Shown one piece after another: positions 1 to 8,537 of a stretch of 64,000 bases of DNA. The position numbers were made by a program, and so were the translations under genes. Under the pieces are notes generated by a model that had not been told where the DNA came from, ran no database searches, and saw nothing but the letters and a program-made list of their open reading frames with translations. Every line of letters begins with the position of its first letter. Position 1 is the first letter of the stretch. Source of the DNA: Bacteroidota bacterium (GTDB lineage: Bacteria; Bacteroidota; Bacteroidia; AKYH767-A; 2013-40CM-41-45); contig JADJON010000001.1 in the NCBI GenBank assembly GCA_016713765.1, forward strand, positions 310,001 through 374,000, given 5' to 3'.

Positions 1-493
1 CAGTTCTAGATTACGTTATTGTTATACGCTTTAGTGGCAACCCTCCTTCGAGGGTGACTGTTATAAATGAGAACCCCTTCTTTTTTATTAAATTACCCTA
101 TCAAAAGACCCGCTTGGGTGGTGTTGTCAACTAACGCCAAATAGAATAGTGGCATGGGCATCAAATTGAATCAGGCTTATTATTCCTCTGGTTGGATTTC
201 AAAGGAAAAATTGTTGGGATCTTATAAACAGTTCCTTCCACTTTTGCTTAAGCATTGATCCATCATCGCTTACTGATATTAGCTACTATCTGCTCAACTG
301 CTTTGTATTCCCCTCGGTGCTTTGCATTGCATGTAGGTACATTTTCTTTGAGAATCTGACTTAAGGCCGCTCCTTCTTTACAAAATGAGGTCAGATATGC
401 CTGGTGGCTATCACCGAAAAATGGCTGCCAACGGCCGATATACCAAGGGCTGAAATTGAAAAAAAATGCACTTTTCATAAATTTTGGGCACTA
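1..493. other. AT-rich left edge, no confident gene
   Basis: No reading frame here resembles a known family. A perfect 6-bp hairpin with a CTTC loop lies at 40-55 (ACCCTC/GAGGGT). A 71-codon frame on the minus strand (263-478) is the only open stretch; it has no recognisable motif and could be a small element-borne gene or chance. The base composition is like the MerR-like gene that follows and unlike the chromosome beyond the tRNA, so this is probably part of the same integrated element, whose left end lies outside the window. Confidence 0.4.
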
Positions 494-525
494 TTTGGAT
501 CCTTGAATAAAAATCAACATATTTG
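494..525 (+). promoter_or_regulatory. Bacteroidota-type promoter of the MerR-like gene
   Basis: TTTG (494-497), a 20-base gap, then CATATTTG (518-525), one mismatch from the TAnnTTTG -7 box. Transcription would begin near 532, which rules out the TTG codon at 523 as a start and supports the ATG at 544. Confidence 0.5.
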
Positions 526-543
526 TTCATTATTTATAGGCGA

Positions 544-1449
544 ATGAATCTCGATCAAATCAGAAACATTCAGGCGAAGTACTTCAGCGCTCGCCCATTC
601 TCGCTTGACGACACAGGGGTCACTCATCGTGAGCTCACATACTGGGACGAGAAAGGACTCCTTCCAAGTAAAGTTCAAGAGCAAAAGTGGCGGCGGTTCA
701 ATTTGGTTGAACTAGCATGGATCCGCTTCATCGCCAATCTTCGGAAACTAAATGTCGGTTTACCTACGATGGCGCGAATTAAATATGAAATGTTCGCAGA
801 TATCACGAAGATATTGCCCAAAGATCAACTGCTACATCAAGTCGATCGGACAATGAAAGAAATGAACCTATCATTCGATACTCGTCTACTAGATCAACCA
901 GACGTTAAAGCTGCCATTGCCAACTTCCACCTTTCATTCTTCGAATCCTTCTTGTACGGAGTCCTGCTTGAAAGTGAACACGTCTCCATCGCCATCGCAA
1001 TCAATAATAACACTGGTATCCGTGAAGCCGCAACATCTGAAAATAATCTCTTTATGGAACCCATTTATTGGAATAGGCTCTTTGCCAGTGAAATTACACC
1101 TGGGACAATCGATACACTCTTGGGCACTTGCATTTGCATTTCCATCAACGAAATTATAGGAGACGTATTTCAAGCAGTATCGCTCAATAAACTGTCAAGA
1201 TTGTTTTCCCTCTCAGAGCAGGAGAAAAAAATCCTTGAAACTATTCGAGAAGGAAATTATAAGGAAGTCACGATTCGGTTTTCGAATACAGGAGTGCCGG
1301 ACCGTATCGAAACAACGGAAGAAGTAAATCTGAATAAATCGATTAAGCTTTTCGACATACTAACAAGAGGAGCATTCGAAGACCTCTATATTAAAACTAA
1401 GTCAGGGCACGTCCTCTATACAGAAAGAAAAAAAATTACGAGAATCTAG
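544..1449 (+). CDS. MerR-like helix-turn-helix regulator with a long C-terminal domain
   Basis: This is a 301-residue predicted DNA-binding regulator. Residues about 20-85 fit a MerR-type winged helix: GVTHRELTYWDEKGLLPS, then an Arg-rich wing and a second helix (LVELAWIRFIANLRKLNVG). The remaining ~200 residues match no family I recognise and may sense a ligand or mediate multimerisation. The ATG at 544 is preferred because a promoter-like element ends at 525. The gene is AT-rich and lies 0.2 kb upstream of a large serine recombinase in the same direction, so it probably belongs to the integrated element, perhaps as its excision or expression regulator. That role is inferred from context only. 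Confidence 0.6.
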   Translation: MNLDQIRNIQAKYFSARPFSLDDTGVTHRELTYWDEKGLLPSKVQEQKWRRFNLVELAWIRFIANLRKLNVGLPTMARIKYEMFADITKILPKDQLLHQVDRTMKEMNLSFDTRLLDQPDVKAAIANFHLSFFESFLYGVLLESEHVSIAIAINNNTGIREAATSENNLFMEPIYWNRLFASEITPGTIDTLLGTCICISINEIIGDVFQAVSLNKLSRLFSLSEQEKKILETIREGNYKEVTIRFSNTGVPDRIETTEEVNLNKSIKLFDILTRGAFEDLYIKTKSGHVLYTERKKITRI

Positions 1450-1536
1450 TTATCGTGGTACTGAATGCCTCAGACCGAATAATTACTTTGTGTCGCCACC
1501 AGAAGCACTGGACCGATACGTATTCACTAATCCTTA

Positions 1537-1725
1537 ATGTTAACCATTGATGATGTAAAAAAAATTCTACTTACTGCCGGGTGTAATTATAGCAAGGAAG
1601 AGATCGAAGTCTTGCTTGATTTCTTCACACTGCTGGCCTTAGAAGCATATCAGTCGTACAATAAATCCGACTTCAATGATCCGAACAATCATTTACTCAA
1701 GAGTGTCAACCGACGAACAGGCTAA
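1537..1725 (+). CDS. small helical protein overlapping the recombinase start
   Basis: A 62-residue acidic, helical peptide (begins MLTIDDVKKILLTAG, then SKEEIEVLLDFF). Its 3' end overlaps the recombinase start by 50 nt in another frame, which suggests translational coupling. Small frames of this size directly upstream of large serine recombinases are, from memory, a recurrent arrangement in Bacteroidota, so this is more likely real than chance. No function can be assigned; a regulatory or directionality role would be a guess. Confidence 0.5.
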   Translation: MLTIDDVKKILLTAGCNYSKEEIEVLLDFFTLLALEAYQSYNKSDFNDPNNHLLKSVNRRTG

Positions 1726-3220
1726 TCGAGGTTATAGCCTGCGGGACCAGGAAGAAAAACTCCGGCGCTATTGTGTGGAACGAAACCTGGAAATTGTTTG
1801 TCATGTGCAGGATGATGCTTCCGCTAAATCCTTCGACCGGCCGGGATTCCAGAAAATGCTACGCCAGCTCCATGGAAAAGAACTCACAGCGGACATGCTG
1901 CTGGTGCTGAAATGGGACCGTTTCTCACGGAACACTACCGACGCCTATGCGATGATCCGCGAATTGGGTGAAATGGCCATCGCCGTGCAGTCCATCGAAC
2001 AGCCCATTGATTTCTCGGTACCCGAAAACAAGGTGATGCTCGCGGTCTACCTCACCATACCGGAAGTGGAGAACGACCGCCGCTCCATGAACACCCGGGC
2101 CGGCATGCGACAGGGGAAAAAAGAAGGCCGCTGGATGGGCCGTGCGCCCCTGGGCTACAAATTGGTACGGGATGCCAGAAACAAACCTGCAATCATCAAA
2201 TCCGACAAGGCAAGTCTTATCGAAGAAGCCTTTCGATTGTACTCCTTTGGGGGAGTATCCATTGAGAAAATCCGACAGGAATTGCTTTTGAAGGGTTTGA
2301 ATATTTCGAAGAATCAGTTCCTGAATATCCTGCGCAATCCGGTGTATGCGGGCTTCATCGTGCTGCGGGCGTTTAAAAACGAACCTGCTACACTCGTTCC
2401 GGGTTTGCACGAACCGATCATTTCCAAAGAACTCTTTGATCGTTGCCAGCAAATCCGAAAAAGGGCCACCAAGAAAAAAGATGTCACCAAATGTTTTAAT
2501 CCACTGATGCCTCTGCGGGGATATCTTATCTGCAGAAAATGTGGACGGATGCTCACCGGTAGCAGCTCGAAAGGAAATGGCGGTTTGTACGTTTACTACC
2601 ATTGCTCGAACGGCTGCAAAGAACGCTTCAGGGACTTCAAAGCGCATGCTGCTTTTCACAGCTATCTTTCTTCTTTTCAACCCTCACCCGTGATGGTGGA
2701 GATCTATACGAAAGTCCTTGAGCAGCATTTTGCAGAGCGCAGAAAGTCGGCAGTGGAAGACGCCCGGCTATGCGAGCAGGGGTTGGTTGCAGTGAAAACA
2801 AAACTGGAGCGGTTGAACGACCTGTTCATCAGCAACGAGATCGACAAGGAAAGTTATACCTCCACGAAGGAGCGCCTGATAGTTGAGCTTACCCAACTCC
2901 AGGAACGCCTGGCGTCGGTTACCTCGCGCCGAAAGGACTCGGTGGACTTTGTCCGGGCCTCGCTCGGTTACCTCACCTCACTGGCAGACCGGTACGAGGG
3001 GGCTCGAATCGAATTCAAGCAGCGGTTGCTTGGTTCGATGTTTCCCAAAAAATTGATTTTTGAAAACGATAAAGTTCGAACCATCGGAGAACCATCGTTC
3101 CTCGAATCCATATTTATGAAAATCAACCAGTTGCAGCCTGAAAAAACAAAAGGCGGAACGAAAAATTCCGTTCCGCCCAGTTTGGCTCCCCCTCCTGGGC
3201 TCGAACCAGGGACCCTCTGA
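1676..3220 (+). CDS. large serine recombinase (site-specific integrase)
   Basis: Catalyses integration or excision of a mobile element through a serine nucleophile. The N-terminal resolvase domain (about 1-145) starts IIYSRVSTDEQ with the nucleophile at Ser8 and contains LKWDRFSRN. A recombinase domain follows (about 165-265, with RAPLGYKLVRD), then a zinc ribbon (LICRKCGRMLTG... HCSNGC, about 285-320) and a coiled-coil segment (about 360-425). At 514 residues it has the usual length for the family. The last ~25 residues are encoded by a tRNA terminator hairpin and the 3' part of the tRNA-Asn gene (ending APPPGLEPGTL), so the reading frame runs into the presumed attachment site. The start overlaps the upstream small gene. 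It is probably functional, since no frame break is visible. Confidence 0.9.
   Translation: MIRTIIYSRVSTDEQANRGYSLRDQEEKLRRYCVERNLEIVCHVQDDASAKSFDRPGFQKMLRQLHGKELTADMLLVLKWDRFSRNTTDAYAMIRELGEMAIAVQSIEQPIDFSVPENKVMLAVYLTIPEVENDRRSMNTRAGMRQGKKEGRWMGRAPLGYKLVRDARNKPAIIKSDKASLIEEAFRLYSFGGVSIEKIRQELLLKGLNISKNQFLNILRNPVYAGFIVLRAFKNEPATLVPGLHEPIISKELFDRCQQIRKRATKKKDVTKCFNPLMPLRGYLICRKCGRMLTGSSSKGNGGLYVYYHCSNGCKERFRDFKAHAAFHSYLSSFQPSPVMVEIYTKVLEQHFAERRKSAVEDARLCEQGLVAVKTKLERLNDLFISNEIDKESYTSTKERLIVELTQLQERLASVTSRRKDSVDFVRASLGYLTSLADRYEGARIEFKQRLLGSMFPKKLIFENDKVRTIGEPSFLESIFMKINQLQPEKTKGGTKNSVPPSLAPPPGLEPGTL
3141..3177 (-). terminator. intrinsic terminator of tRNA-Asn, inside the recombinase 3' end
   Basis: Perfect 9-bp stem GGCGGAACG (3152-3160) / CGTTCCGCC (3169-3177) with an 8-nt loop. 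On the minus strand it is followed by a T-rich run complementary to 3141-3151. It lies directly downstream of the tRNA and is also translated as part of the recombinase C-terminus. Confidence 0.8.
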
Positions 3221-3259
3221 TTAACAGTCAGATGCTCTAACCAGCTGAGCTAAGGAGGA
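3183..3259 (-). tRNA. tRNA-Asn (anticodon GTT)
   Basis: Minus-strand cloverleaf. The 5' acceptor strand TCCTCCT pairs with AGGGGGA through one G-T wobble. The D arm contains AGCTCAGCTGGTTAGAGC, the anticodon loop is CTGTTAATC (anticodon GTT) and the T arm is CCTGG-TTCGAGC-CCAGG. The discriminator base is G and CCA is encoded (3183-3185). The 3' half (3183-3220) overlaps the end of the serine recombinase gene, marking the tRNA as the likely integration target of that element. Confidence 0.95.
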
Positions 3260-3373
3260 ATAATCCTTCGCGCGGAACGCTCCGGGCGGAGAACCCTTCC
3301 TCTTCACGGTCAGCCATCCTATTGTGTTGAACAACAGGACTAAAGCACGCAGATCAGGGGTACTAAGGGGCGA

Positions 3374-3403
3374 CAAAAGTAAGGCTTTTCAGGGAAAAAG
3401 CAA
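3374..3403 (-). promoter_or_regulatory. promoter for tRNA-Asn
   Basis: Minus-strand TTG (3401-3403), 19 bases, then TACTTTTG (3374-3381), a perfect TAnnTTTG -7 element. Transcription would start near 3367, leaving a leader of about 100 nt before the tRNA. Confidence 0.6.
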
Positions 3404-3428
3404 TATATTCGCCAAAAAATTAGCCTAA

Positions 3429-4352
3429 ATGAGCCTGGTAGTCGTCGGTACGGTGGCCTTTGATGCCATCCAAACTCCCTTCGGAAAGACAGACAAAATC
3501 ATCGGCGGCGCTGCAACTTATTCAGGTACAGCGGCTTCCTATTTTACCAAAAATGTCAAGCTGGTCTCCGTCGTGGGCGACGATTTCCCCCCGGCCATGA
3601 TCGACCAGTTCCGCAAAAGCGGCATGTCCACCGAAGGCCTCCAGGTCAAGCATGGCGCCAAGACGTTCTTCTGGTCAGGCCGCTACCACGAGGATATGAA
3701 CACCCGCGACACGCTCGACACCCAGTTGAACGTGCTCCTCGACTTCGACCCGGTCATTCCCGATTCTTACCAGGATTGCGAGTTCCTCATGCTCAGCAAC
3801 CTCATGCCCCAACTGCAGAAGAAAGTCATCGAGCGCATGCGCACCCGCCCCAAGCTGGTCGTCATGGACACGATGAACTTCTGGATGGAAACGCAGTGGG
3901 ACGCGCTCATGGAAACCATCCAACTCGTCGATGTCCTCACCGTCAACGACAGCGAAGCCCGGCTGCTCACCAAAGAATACTCGCTCGTGAAGGCCGCGCA
4001 GAAGATCCTCCAGATGGGTCCGCGTTACCTGATCATCAAGAAAGGCGAACACGGTGCACTCCTCTTCAACAAGGAGCAGGTGTTCTTCGCTCCCGCCCTT
4101 CCGCTCGAAGATGTGTTCGATCCGACCGGCGCGGGCGACACCTTCGCCGGTGGCTTCATCGGTCACATCGCGCAAACGCGCGATATCTCCTTCGACAACA
4201 TGAAACGCGCCATCATCTTCGGCTCCGCCATGGCTTCGTTCTGCGTCGAGAAATTCGGACTCGAGCGCATGATCGGCCTCACCCAGGCTGAGATCGACGA
4301 ACGCGTACAACAATTCATCGACCTGGTGCAGTTCGATATCGAGTTGGTGTAA
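3429..4352 (+). CDS. PfkB-family (ribokinase-like) sugar or nucleoside kinase
   Basis: Transfers the ATP gamma-phosphate to a hydroxymethyl group of a sugar or nucleoside; the substrate is not determined by sequence. The N-terminal glycine signature (IIGGAATYSGTAAS, about 24-37) and the C-terminal PfkB signature DPTGAGDTFAGGF (about 230-243, catalytic Asp in GAGD) are both intact. The 307-residue length is normal for the family. It reads towards the ppx gene and shares a bidirectional terminator with it, so it stands as a single-gene unit. No Bacteroidota -7 element is evident upstream. Confidence 0.88.
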   Translation: MSLVVVGTVAFDAIQTPFGKTDKIIGGAATYSGTAASYFTKNVKLVSVVGDDFPPAMIDQFRKSGMSTEGLQVKHGAKTFFWSGRYHEDMNTRDTLDTQLNVLLDFDPVIPDSYQDCEFLMLSNLMPQLQKKVIERMRTRPKLVVMDTMNFWMETQWDALMETIQLVDVLTVNDSEARLLTKEYSLVKAAQKILQMGPRYLIIKKGEHGALLFNKEQVFFAPALPLEDVFDPTGAGDTFAGGFIGHIAQTRDISFDNMKRAIIFGSAMASFCVEKFGLERMIGLTQAEIDERVQQFIDLVQFDIELV

Positions 4353-4371
4353 GTCCCGATTGATAAAATCC

Positions 4372-4403
4372 AAAAGCCGGAGCGTTTGTACTCCGGCTTT
4401 TTT
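4372..4403. terminator. bidirectional terminator between pfkB-type kinase and ppx
   Basis: Stem GCCGGAG/CTCCGGC with an 8-nt loop. It is flanked by A residues on the left and a T7 run on the right, so it can serve both convergent genes. Confidence 0.85.
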
Positions 4404-4424
4404 GTTTCATCGTCTGATCGGGGA

Positions 4425-5309
4425 TCAGGGTTTCATTACCGCGCGTTCTTCGTGCAACCGATGCACGATCCCGTCGGCCAGTCCGATCTGCGGTACGATG
4501 ATCTCACTGATTTGCGCCGCTTTCATGATGCCGGTATAGATCTTCGCCGCCGGAACGATTACGTCGGCACGATCCGGATTCAATCCCCACAGCTCCATAC
4601 GCTCTTCGATGGTGTGCACTTTCAGTTCGTCATACAGCGCGCGCAGTCGTTCGTAGGGGATCGGCTTATCTTTTCGCCCCACCATTTTGAAGATCTTGTT
4701 GATGTTGCCGCCGGAACCGATCGCCGTCAAAGGACCGCGCCCCGCCGCCTGATCACGCGCCCAGTTCTTCATTGCCTCCCAACGCTCTTTTGGTACTTGC
4801 TGCTGCAGCCAGCGTATCGTGCCCACATCGAACGACTGCGAAGCGATCAGCCTGCCGTGATCGAACAGCGTGAGCTCCGTACTGCCGCCGCCTACGTCGA
4901 TGTACAGATACGCACGTATGGGATCGAGATGCTCCTCTACGTGGTTACTGTAGATGATCTCCGCTTCTTCCTTGCCGCTGATGATCTCGATGTTGAGGCC
5001 GCTTTTTTCCCGGACGCGTCGGATCAGTTCTTCACCGTTCTTCGCCTCACGCAGGGAGGCCGTTGCACAGGCCCGGTAGGCGACCGGCTCGAAGACTTCG
5101 ATGAGCAGCCTGAAGGCTTCCATCGTTTTGATGAAGCGGGTCGCCCGCTCTTCGGTGATTCGACCGAGGCGGAAGGCATCCTCTCCCAGCCGCAAGGGAA
5201 TGCGGACAAGTTCTCCTTTTCGAAAGTGTGTCTCACCATGCTCCAGCTCTACATGGCACAGTAGGAGGCGAACGGCATTGGATCCGATATCGATGGCGGC
5301 GTAACGCAA
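4425..5309 (-). CDS. ppx: Ppx/GppA-family exopolyphosphatase
   Basis: Hydrolyses terminal phosphates of polyphosphate, or the pppGpp 5' phosphate. The actin-like ATPase fold is recognisable from IDIGSNAVRLL (6-16), CATASLREA (81-89), DVGGGSTEL (138-146) and IGSGGN (about 200). At 294 residues it is the short form, lacking the C-terminal HD-like and extra domains of E. coli Ppx. It starts 6 nt after the ppk1 stop, so the polyphosphate-making and polyphosphate-degrading enzymes are co-transcribed. Whether it prefers polyphosphate or pppGpp cannot be read from the sequence; the ppk1 linkage favours polyphosphate. Confidence 0.88.
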   Translation of the reverse strand: MRYAAIDIGSNAVRLLLCHVELEHGETHFRKGELVRIPLRLGEDAFRLGRITEERATRFIKTMEAFRLLIEVFEPVAYRACATASLREAKNGEELIRRVREKSGLNIEIISGKEEAEIIYSNHVEEHLDPIRAYLYIDVGGGSTELTLFDHGRLIASQSFDVGTIRWLQQQVPKERWEAMKNWARDQAAGRGPLTAIGSGGNINKIFKMVGRKDKPIPYERLRALYDELKVHTIEERMELWGLNPDRADVIVPAAKIYTGIMKAAQISEIIVPQIGLADGIVHRLHEERAVMKP

Positions 5310-5315
5310 GGGAAG

Positions 5316-7466
5316 TTATTTCTTCTTCAAAGTCGGCTTTTTCCGGCTTCGTGCTTGCACCGGCCGCGGCGCTTCTTCAACAACGGTTGTGGATTTCTTT
5401 ACCTCCGCTTCCTGCCGCAACCATCGCGCAATCTCCTCCTGCGCACGGTATTTACGGCCGGAATCGCTGCGCACATAGCGGTTGGTCTGTTGCTGGTCAA
5501 GGATTCTGGCCTTGGTGTTGTCCATCAACTGCAACTGTACATAATGCTTAAGTTGCTCCCGCAAGGCGGGATCGTTGATCGGTACGGCGACTTCGGAACG
5601 GAAATCGAGGTTACGGTACATCCAGTCGCCGGAAGCGATGTAGCACTTCTCTTTACCTCCGTTACAAAACAAAAAGATCCGGCTATGCTCCAAAAACTTG
5701 TCGACGATGCTGATGCCCTCGATGTTATCACTGAGGCCTTTCTCGCCGGCAACCAGCGAACAGATGCCTCGAACGATCAGCTTCACCTTCACCCCCGCCT
5801 CGCTCGCGGCATACAGCCGTTCGATCATTTCCTTGTCGACCAGGCTGTTCATCTTCAGGATCATCCAGGCCTCTTTTCCCTTCTTCGCGTTGTCGATCTC
5901 TTCGTCGATCATCCGGATGAACCGCTTGCGGGTATGGAACGGCGAAACGATGAGCTGCTTGTACTGCCCGGTTTTGTAGTTGTCCTGATAGAACTGGAAC
6001 AATCGTTCCACTTCGCGGGTAATGGGTTTCTTCGAGGTAAGCAACGCGTGGTCGCAGTACAACCTGGCCGTTTGCTCGTTGAAGTTACCCGTGCCGACGT
6101 GCGCATACTGCGCCAACTTTCCGCCCTCCCGCCGGCTGATCAGGAACAATTTGCTGTGCACTTTGAGTCCCGGCACACCGAAGATCACCCGAACGCCTTC
6201 TTCCTGTAGCCGATTGGCATAGAAGATATTCGATTCTTCGTCGAAGCGCGCCTGCAACTCGACCACCACCGTGACATGCTTCCCGTTCTTTGCGGCATTG
6301 ATGAGGGCGTTGACGACGCTGCTGTTTCGTGCGGCGCGGTACAGCGTCGTATAGATACTTATCACCTTGGGATCGATCGACGCTTCCCGCAAGAGGTCGA
6401 CGATCGGGTGGAAATTGTGATACGGATAACTCAGCAACACATCCTTTTGCCGTATGACATCGAACAGGCTGCGCTGTCCGCGCAGATCGGGATGATCCAC
6501 CGGGGTTGTCGGAGCATAAAACAACTGCTTTGGCCCAACCCGCGGGAAATTGATAAAGTCCTTGAAATTGTGATAACGGCCGCCGGGAATCAGGTACTCC
6601 TGCTTGAAGAGTTTGATCTTTCGGAGGATGAAGGCCAGCAGATCCGTCGGGATCCGTTCGTCGAACGCCATTCGCACCGGCGCGCCTTTCTTGCGCTGCT
6701 TGACACTCTTCTCGATCTTCTCCATCCAACCCTTCGACACATCACTGTCGATGTCGAGCTCCGCGTCACGCGTCATCTTGATCGTATAGGCTTCGCGCAC
6801 CGCATAATCGAAATTCGGAAAGAGGTCGTCCAGGCAATACCGGATCACATCTTCGAGTAGTATGATCCGGTGCTGATCCCCGGAACCCGGCAGTACCAGG
6901 AAGCGCGACACCACATCGGTGGGTACTTCCAGGAGAGCGAACTTCGTCTTCTTCTCCTTCCCGTTCGCCGGTCGCAACAGGCGAATGGCGAGATAGATCG
7001 ATTTGTCCTTGAGATACGGAAACTTCGGGGCCGTCTCGATCATGATCGGCGCCAACTGCGGGTGTACCTGCTCGCGAAAATATTTTCGGACAAAGGCACC
7101 CTCCTCGTTCGTCAATTGACGCTCATCAACCATGAAGATCTTTTGCTTCTCCAATTCACGCAACAACTGGATGTAGAGCTTGTCGAACTTCTTCTGCTGA
7201 GCAAGGGTGATCAACTGGATACGCTCCAGCAAAACGACCGGATCCATCCCCAGAATCTCGCGACCTTTCTTTCCAAAACGAGCCATGCGCCGTACGTTGG
7301 CAACACGCACTCGAAAAAATTCATCCCGGTTGTTGGAAAAGATCCCCAGAAACCGGAGGCGCTCCAGCAACGGAACTCCCGGATCTTCGGCTTCCTGCAA
7401 CACGCGGGCGTTGAAAGACAGCCAGCTCAGATCCCGGTTGAGAAATGGGTACGCGCGCTTAGGCAT
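5316..7466 (-). CDS. ppk1: polyphosphate kinase 1
   Basis: Reversibly polymerises ATP gamma-phosphate into inorganic polyphosphate. The N-terminal domain begins FLNRDLSWLSFNARVLQEA, the classic PPK1 opening. The autophosphorylated His lies in VHSKLFLI (about residue 435) and the second conserved His in LEHSRIFLF (about 594); both fall in phospholipase D-like HxK/R contexts. YAHVGTGNFNE is also intact. The 716 residues include a basic C-terminal tail (RSRKKPTLKKK). The gene lies between a Lys-rich small gene and ppx on the same strand with very short gaps, so the three are probably one operon. Confidence 0.95.
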   Translation of the reverse strand: MPKRAYPFLNRDLSWLSFNARVLQEAEDPGVPLLERLRFLGIFSNNRDEFFRVRVANVRRMARFGKKGREILGMDPVVLLERIQLITLAQQKKFDKLYIQLLRELEKQKIFMVDERQLTNEEGAFVRKYFREQVHPQLAPIMIETAPKFPYLKDKSIYLAIRLLRPANGKEKKTKFALLEVPTDVVSRFLVLPGSGDQHRIILLEDVIRYCLDDLFPNFDYAVREAYTIKMTRDAELDIDSDVSKGWMEKIEKSVKQRKKGAPVRMAFDERIPTDLLAFILRKIKLFKQEYLIPGGRYHNFKDFINFPRVGPKQLFYAPTTPVDHPDLRGQRSLFDVIRQKDVLLSYPYHNFHPIVDLLREASIDPKVISIYTTLYRAARNSSVVNALINAAKNGKHVTVVVELQARFDEESNIFYANRLQEEGVRVIFGVPGLKVHSKLFLISRREGGKLAQYAHVGTGNFNEQTARLYCDHALLTSKKPITREVERLFQFYQDNYKTGQYKQLIVSPFHTRKRFIRMIDEEIDNAKKGKEAWMILKMNSLVDKEMIERLYAASEAGVKVKLIVRGICSLVAGEKGLSDNIEGISIVDKFLEHSRIFLFCNGGKEKCYIASGDWMYRNLDFRSEVAVPINDPALREQLKHYVQLQLMDNTKARILDQQQTNRYVRSDSGRKYRAQEEIARWLRQEAEVKKSTTVVEEAPRPVQARSRKKPTLKKK

Positions 7467-7481
7467 AAAGAACTTTAGGAA

Positions 7482-7748
7482 TCAGGATTTCTTCCGGGTG
7501 CGGGGTGTCGCCGCTTTCTTCTTCGACTTGCTCACCGGTTTGGCGGCAGGCTTGACTTTCGCTTGCGCCGTTTTCATTTCGCGAAGGAATTTTTTTGCGA
7601 TATCCTTTGCCGAACCTTTCAGTTGCTTGCGAACACGCAAGGTCGCACCGGGGTGCAGCTTGCTCAGTATCTCTTCCGATGCCAGTACCAGTTGCAAAGC
7701 GAGCTTTTTACGCTGCTCGCGTCGATCTGCTTTCATTTTATCTGTCAT
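7482..7748 (-). CDS. small Lys/Ala-rich basic protein upstream of ppk1
   Basis: An 88-residue protein of unrecognised family, taken from the ATG at 7748 (MTDKMKADRREQ); an upstream ATG at 7784 would add 12 residues. The first ~55 residues are amphipathic helix. The tail is almost pure Lys/Ala/Pro/Arg (ending KSKKKAATPRTRKKS), resembling histone H1-like tails. It is 15 nt upstream of ppk1 on the same strand. Binding of DNA, or of the polyanion polyphosphate made by its neighbour, would fit the charge, but that is inference only. Confidence 0.6.
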   Translation of the reverse strand: MTDKMKADRREQRKKLALQLVLASEEILSKLHPGATLRVRKQLKGSAKDIAKKFLREMKTAQAKVKPAAKPVSKSKKKAATPRTRKKS

Positions 7749-7942
7749 AAAACTCGTTTGAATGGGCAATTTCCGTAATCCCAATAGCCAACAATGCCCA
7801 CGTCCAGAAACTTAACAGTGAATTAACGCTGCGTCTACCCTTTAAGATACGCCGACCGACTTCCCGCTGTCAAGTATACCGGTAAAAAGGTTGGATGAGT
7901 TCTGTCATCCCGCCAATAACATGTTGATAAACAAGCAATTGC

Positions 7943-8455
7943 CTATGGGCCCGTTTCGCTGTTGGGCAAGGCTTTCGGGAGCACCAACTCCAATAATCGT
8001 CCAGACCCGCGCTTTAATTCACTCCAGGAAGAAAGTTCAAGATCCAAGACCGCTACGGAACAAGTAGGCATCTCCCCGACTTCCTTTCCGAGCATGAACG
8101 ACAGGAAATGTGTGATCGAAAAATTATGCCCGGCCAATAACAGCGATTGTGCACGATCATCCTGCTGTCGGATTACATCAGCATATGCATCTGTGTCGGT
8201 CTCGTACAGACCTGGTTCGAGCATGATCGCACCGACGGGAAAATCCCAACGACGACAAATAATGAATGCGGTCGAATAGGCCCGTATCGCCGGGCTGCTG
8301 ACTACCGCTTCGGGACGTGCATACTTTCCTGCCAGATAGTCGCCGACACGCGGTGCGTCCCGGTAACCGCGTTCGTTCAGTGGGCGTTCGGCATCCGGCA
8401 GGGTTCCGAATTCCCAGCTCGATTTGGCGTGCCGCACCAGGTACAGACGTTTCAT
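7943..8455 (-). CDS. sixA: SixA-like histidine phosphatase
   Basis: Histidine phosphatase superfamily branch 1. The N-terminal motif is LVRHAKSSW with the phospho-accepting His9, followed by the second conserved Arg in SSPAIRAYST and a later catalytic-type His in LLLAGHNFSITHF. At 170 residues it matches the SixA/phosphohistidine phosphatase type rather than phosphoglycerate mutase. In E. coli SixA dephosphorylates phosphohistidine proteins; the target here is unknown. It is on the same strand and upstream of the ppk1/ppx genes but separated by ~190 nt, so it may be transcribed on its own. Confidence 0.85.
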   Translation of the reverse strand: MKRLYLVRHAKSSWEFGTLPDAERPLNERGYRDAPRVGDYLAGKYARPEAVVSSPAIRAYSTAFIICRRWDFPVGAIMLEPGLYETDTDAYADVIRQQDDRAQSLLLAGHNFSITHFLSFMLGKEVGEMPTCSVAVLDLELSSWSELKRGSGRLLELVLPKALPNSETGP

Positions 8456-8512
8456 AGAGTCGATTTAACGAGAAGTTTTCCCTCGTTTAACAAGGAGGCA
8501 AAGTTACGCCCT

Positions 8513-8520
8513 TACTTTTG
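8513..8520 (+). promoter_or_regulatory. -7 element upstream of small membrane-associated gene
   Basis: TACTTTTG, a perfect TAnnTTTG match, 17 bases before the ATG at 8538. No clear -33 box at the usual spacing. Confidence 0.45.
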
Positions 8521-8537
8521 ATTCAATCGAGAAACAC

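Noticed and set aside
4386..5264. Long antisense frames opposite ppx, ppk1, nuoL, nuoM and rnr
   Set aside because: They arise from GC-rich codon use on the opposite strand and carry no family motifs.
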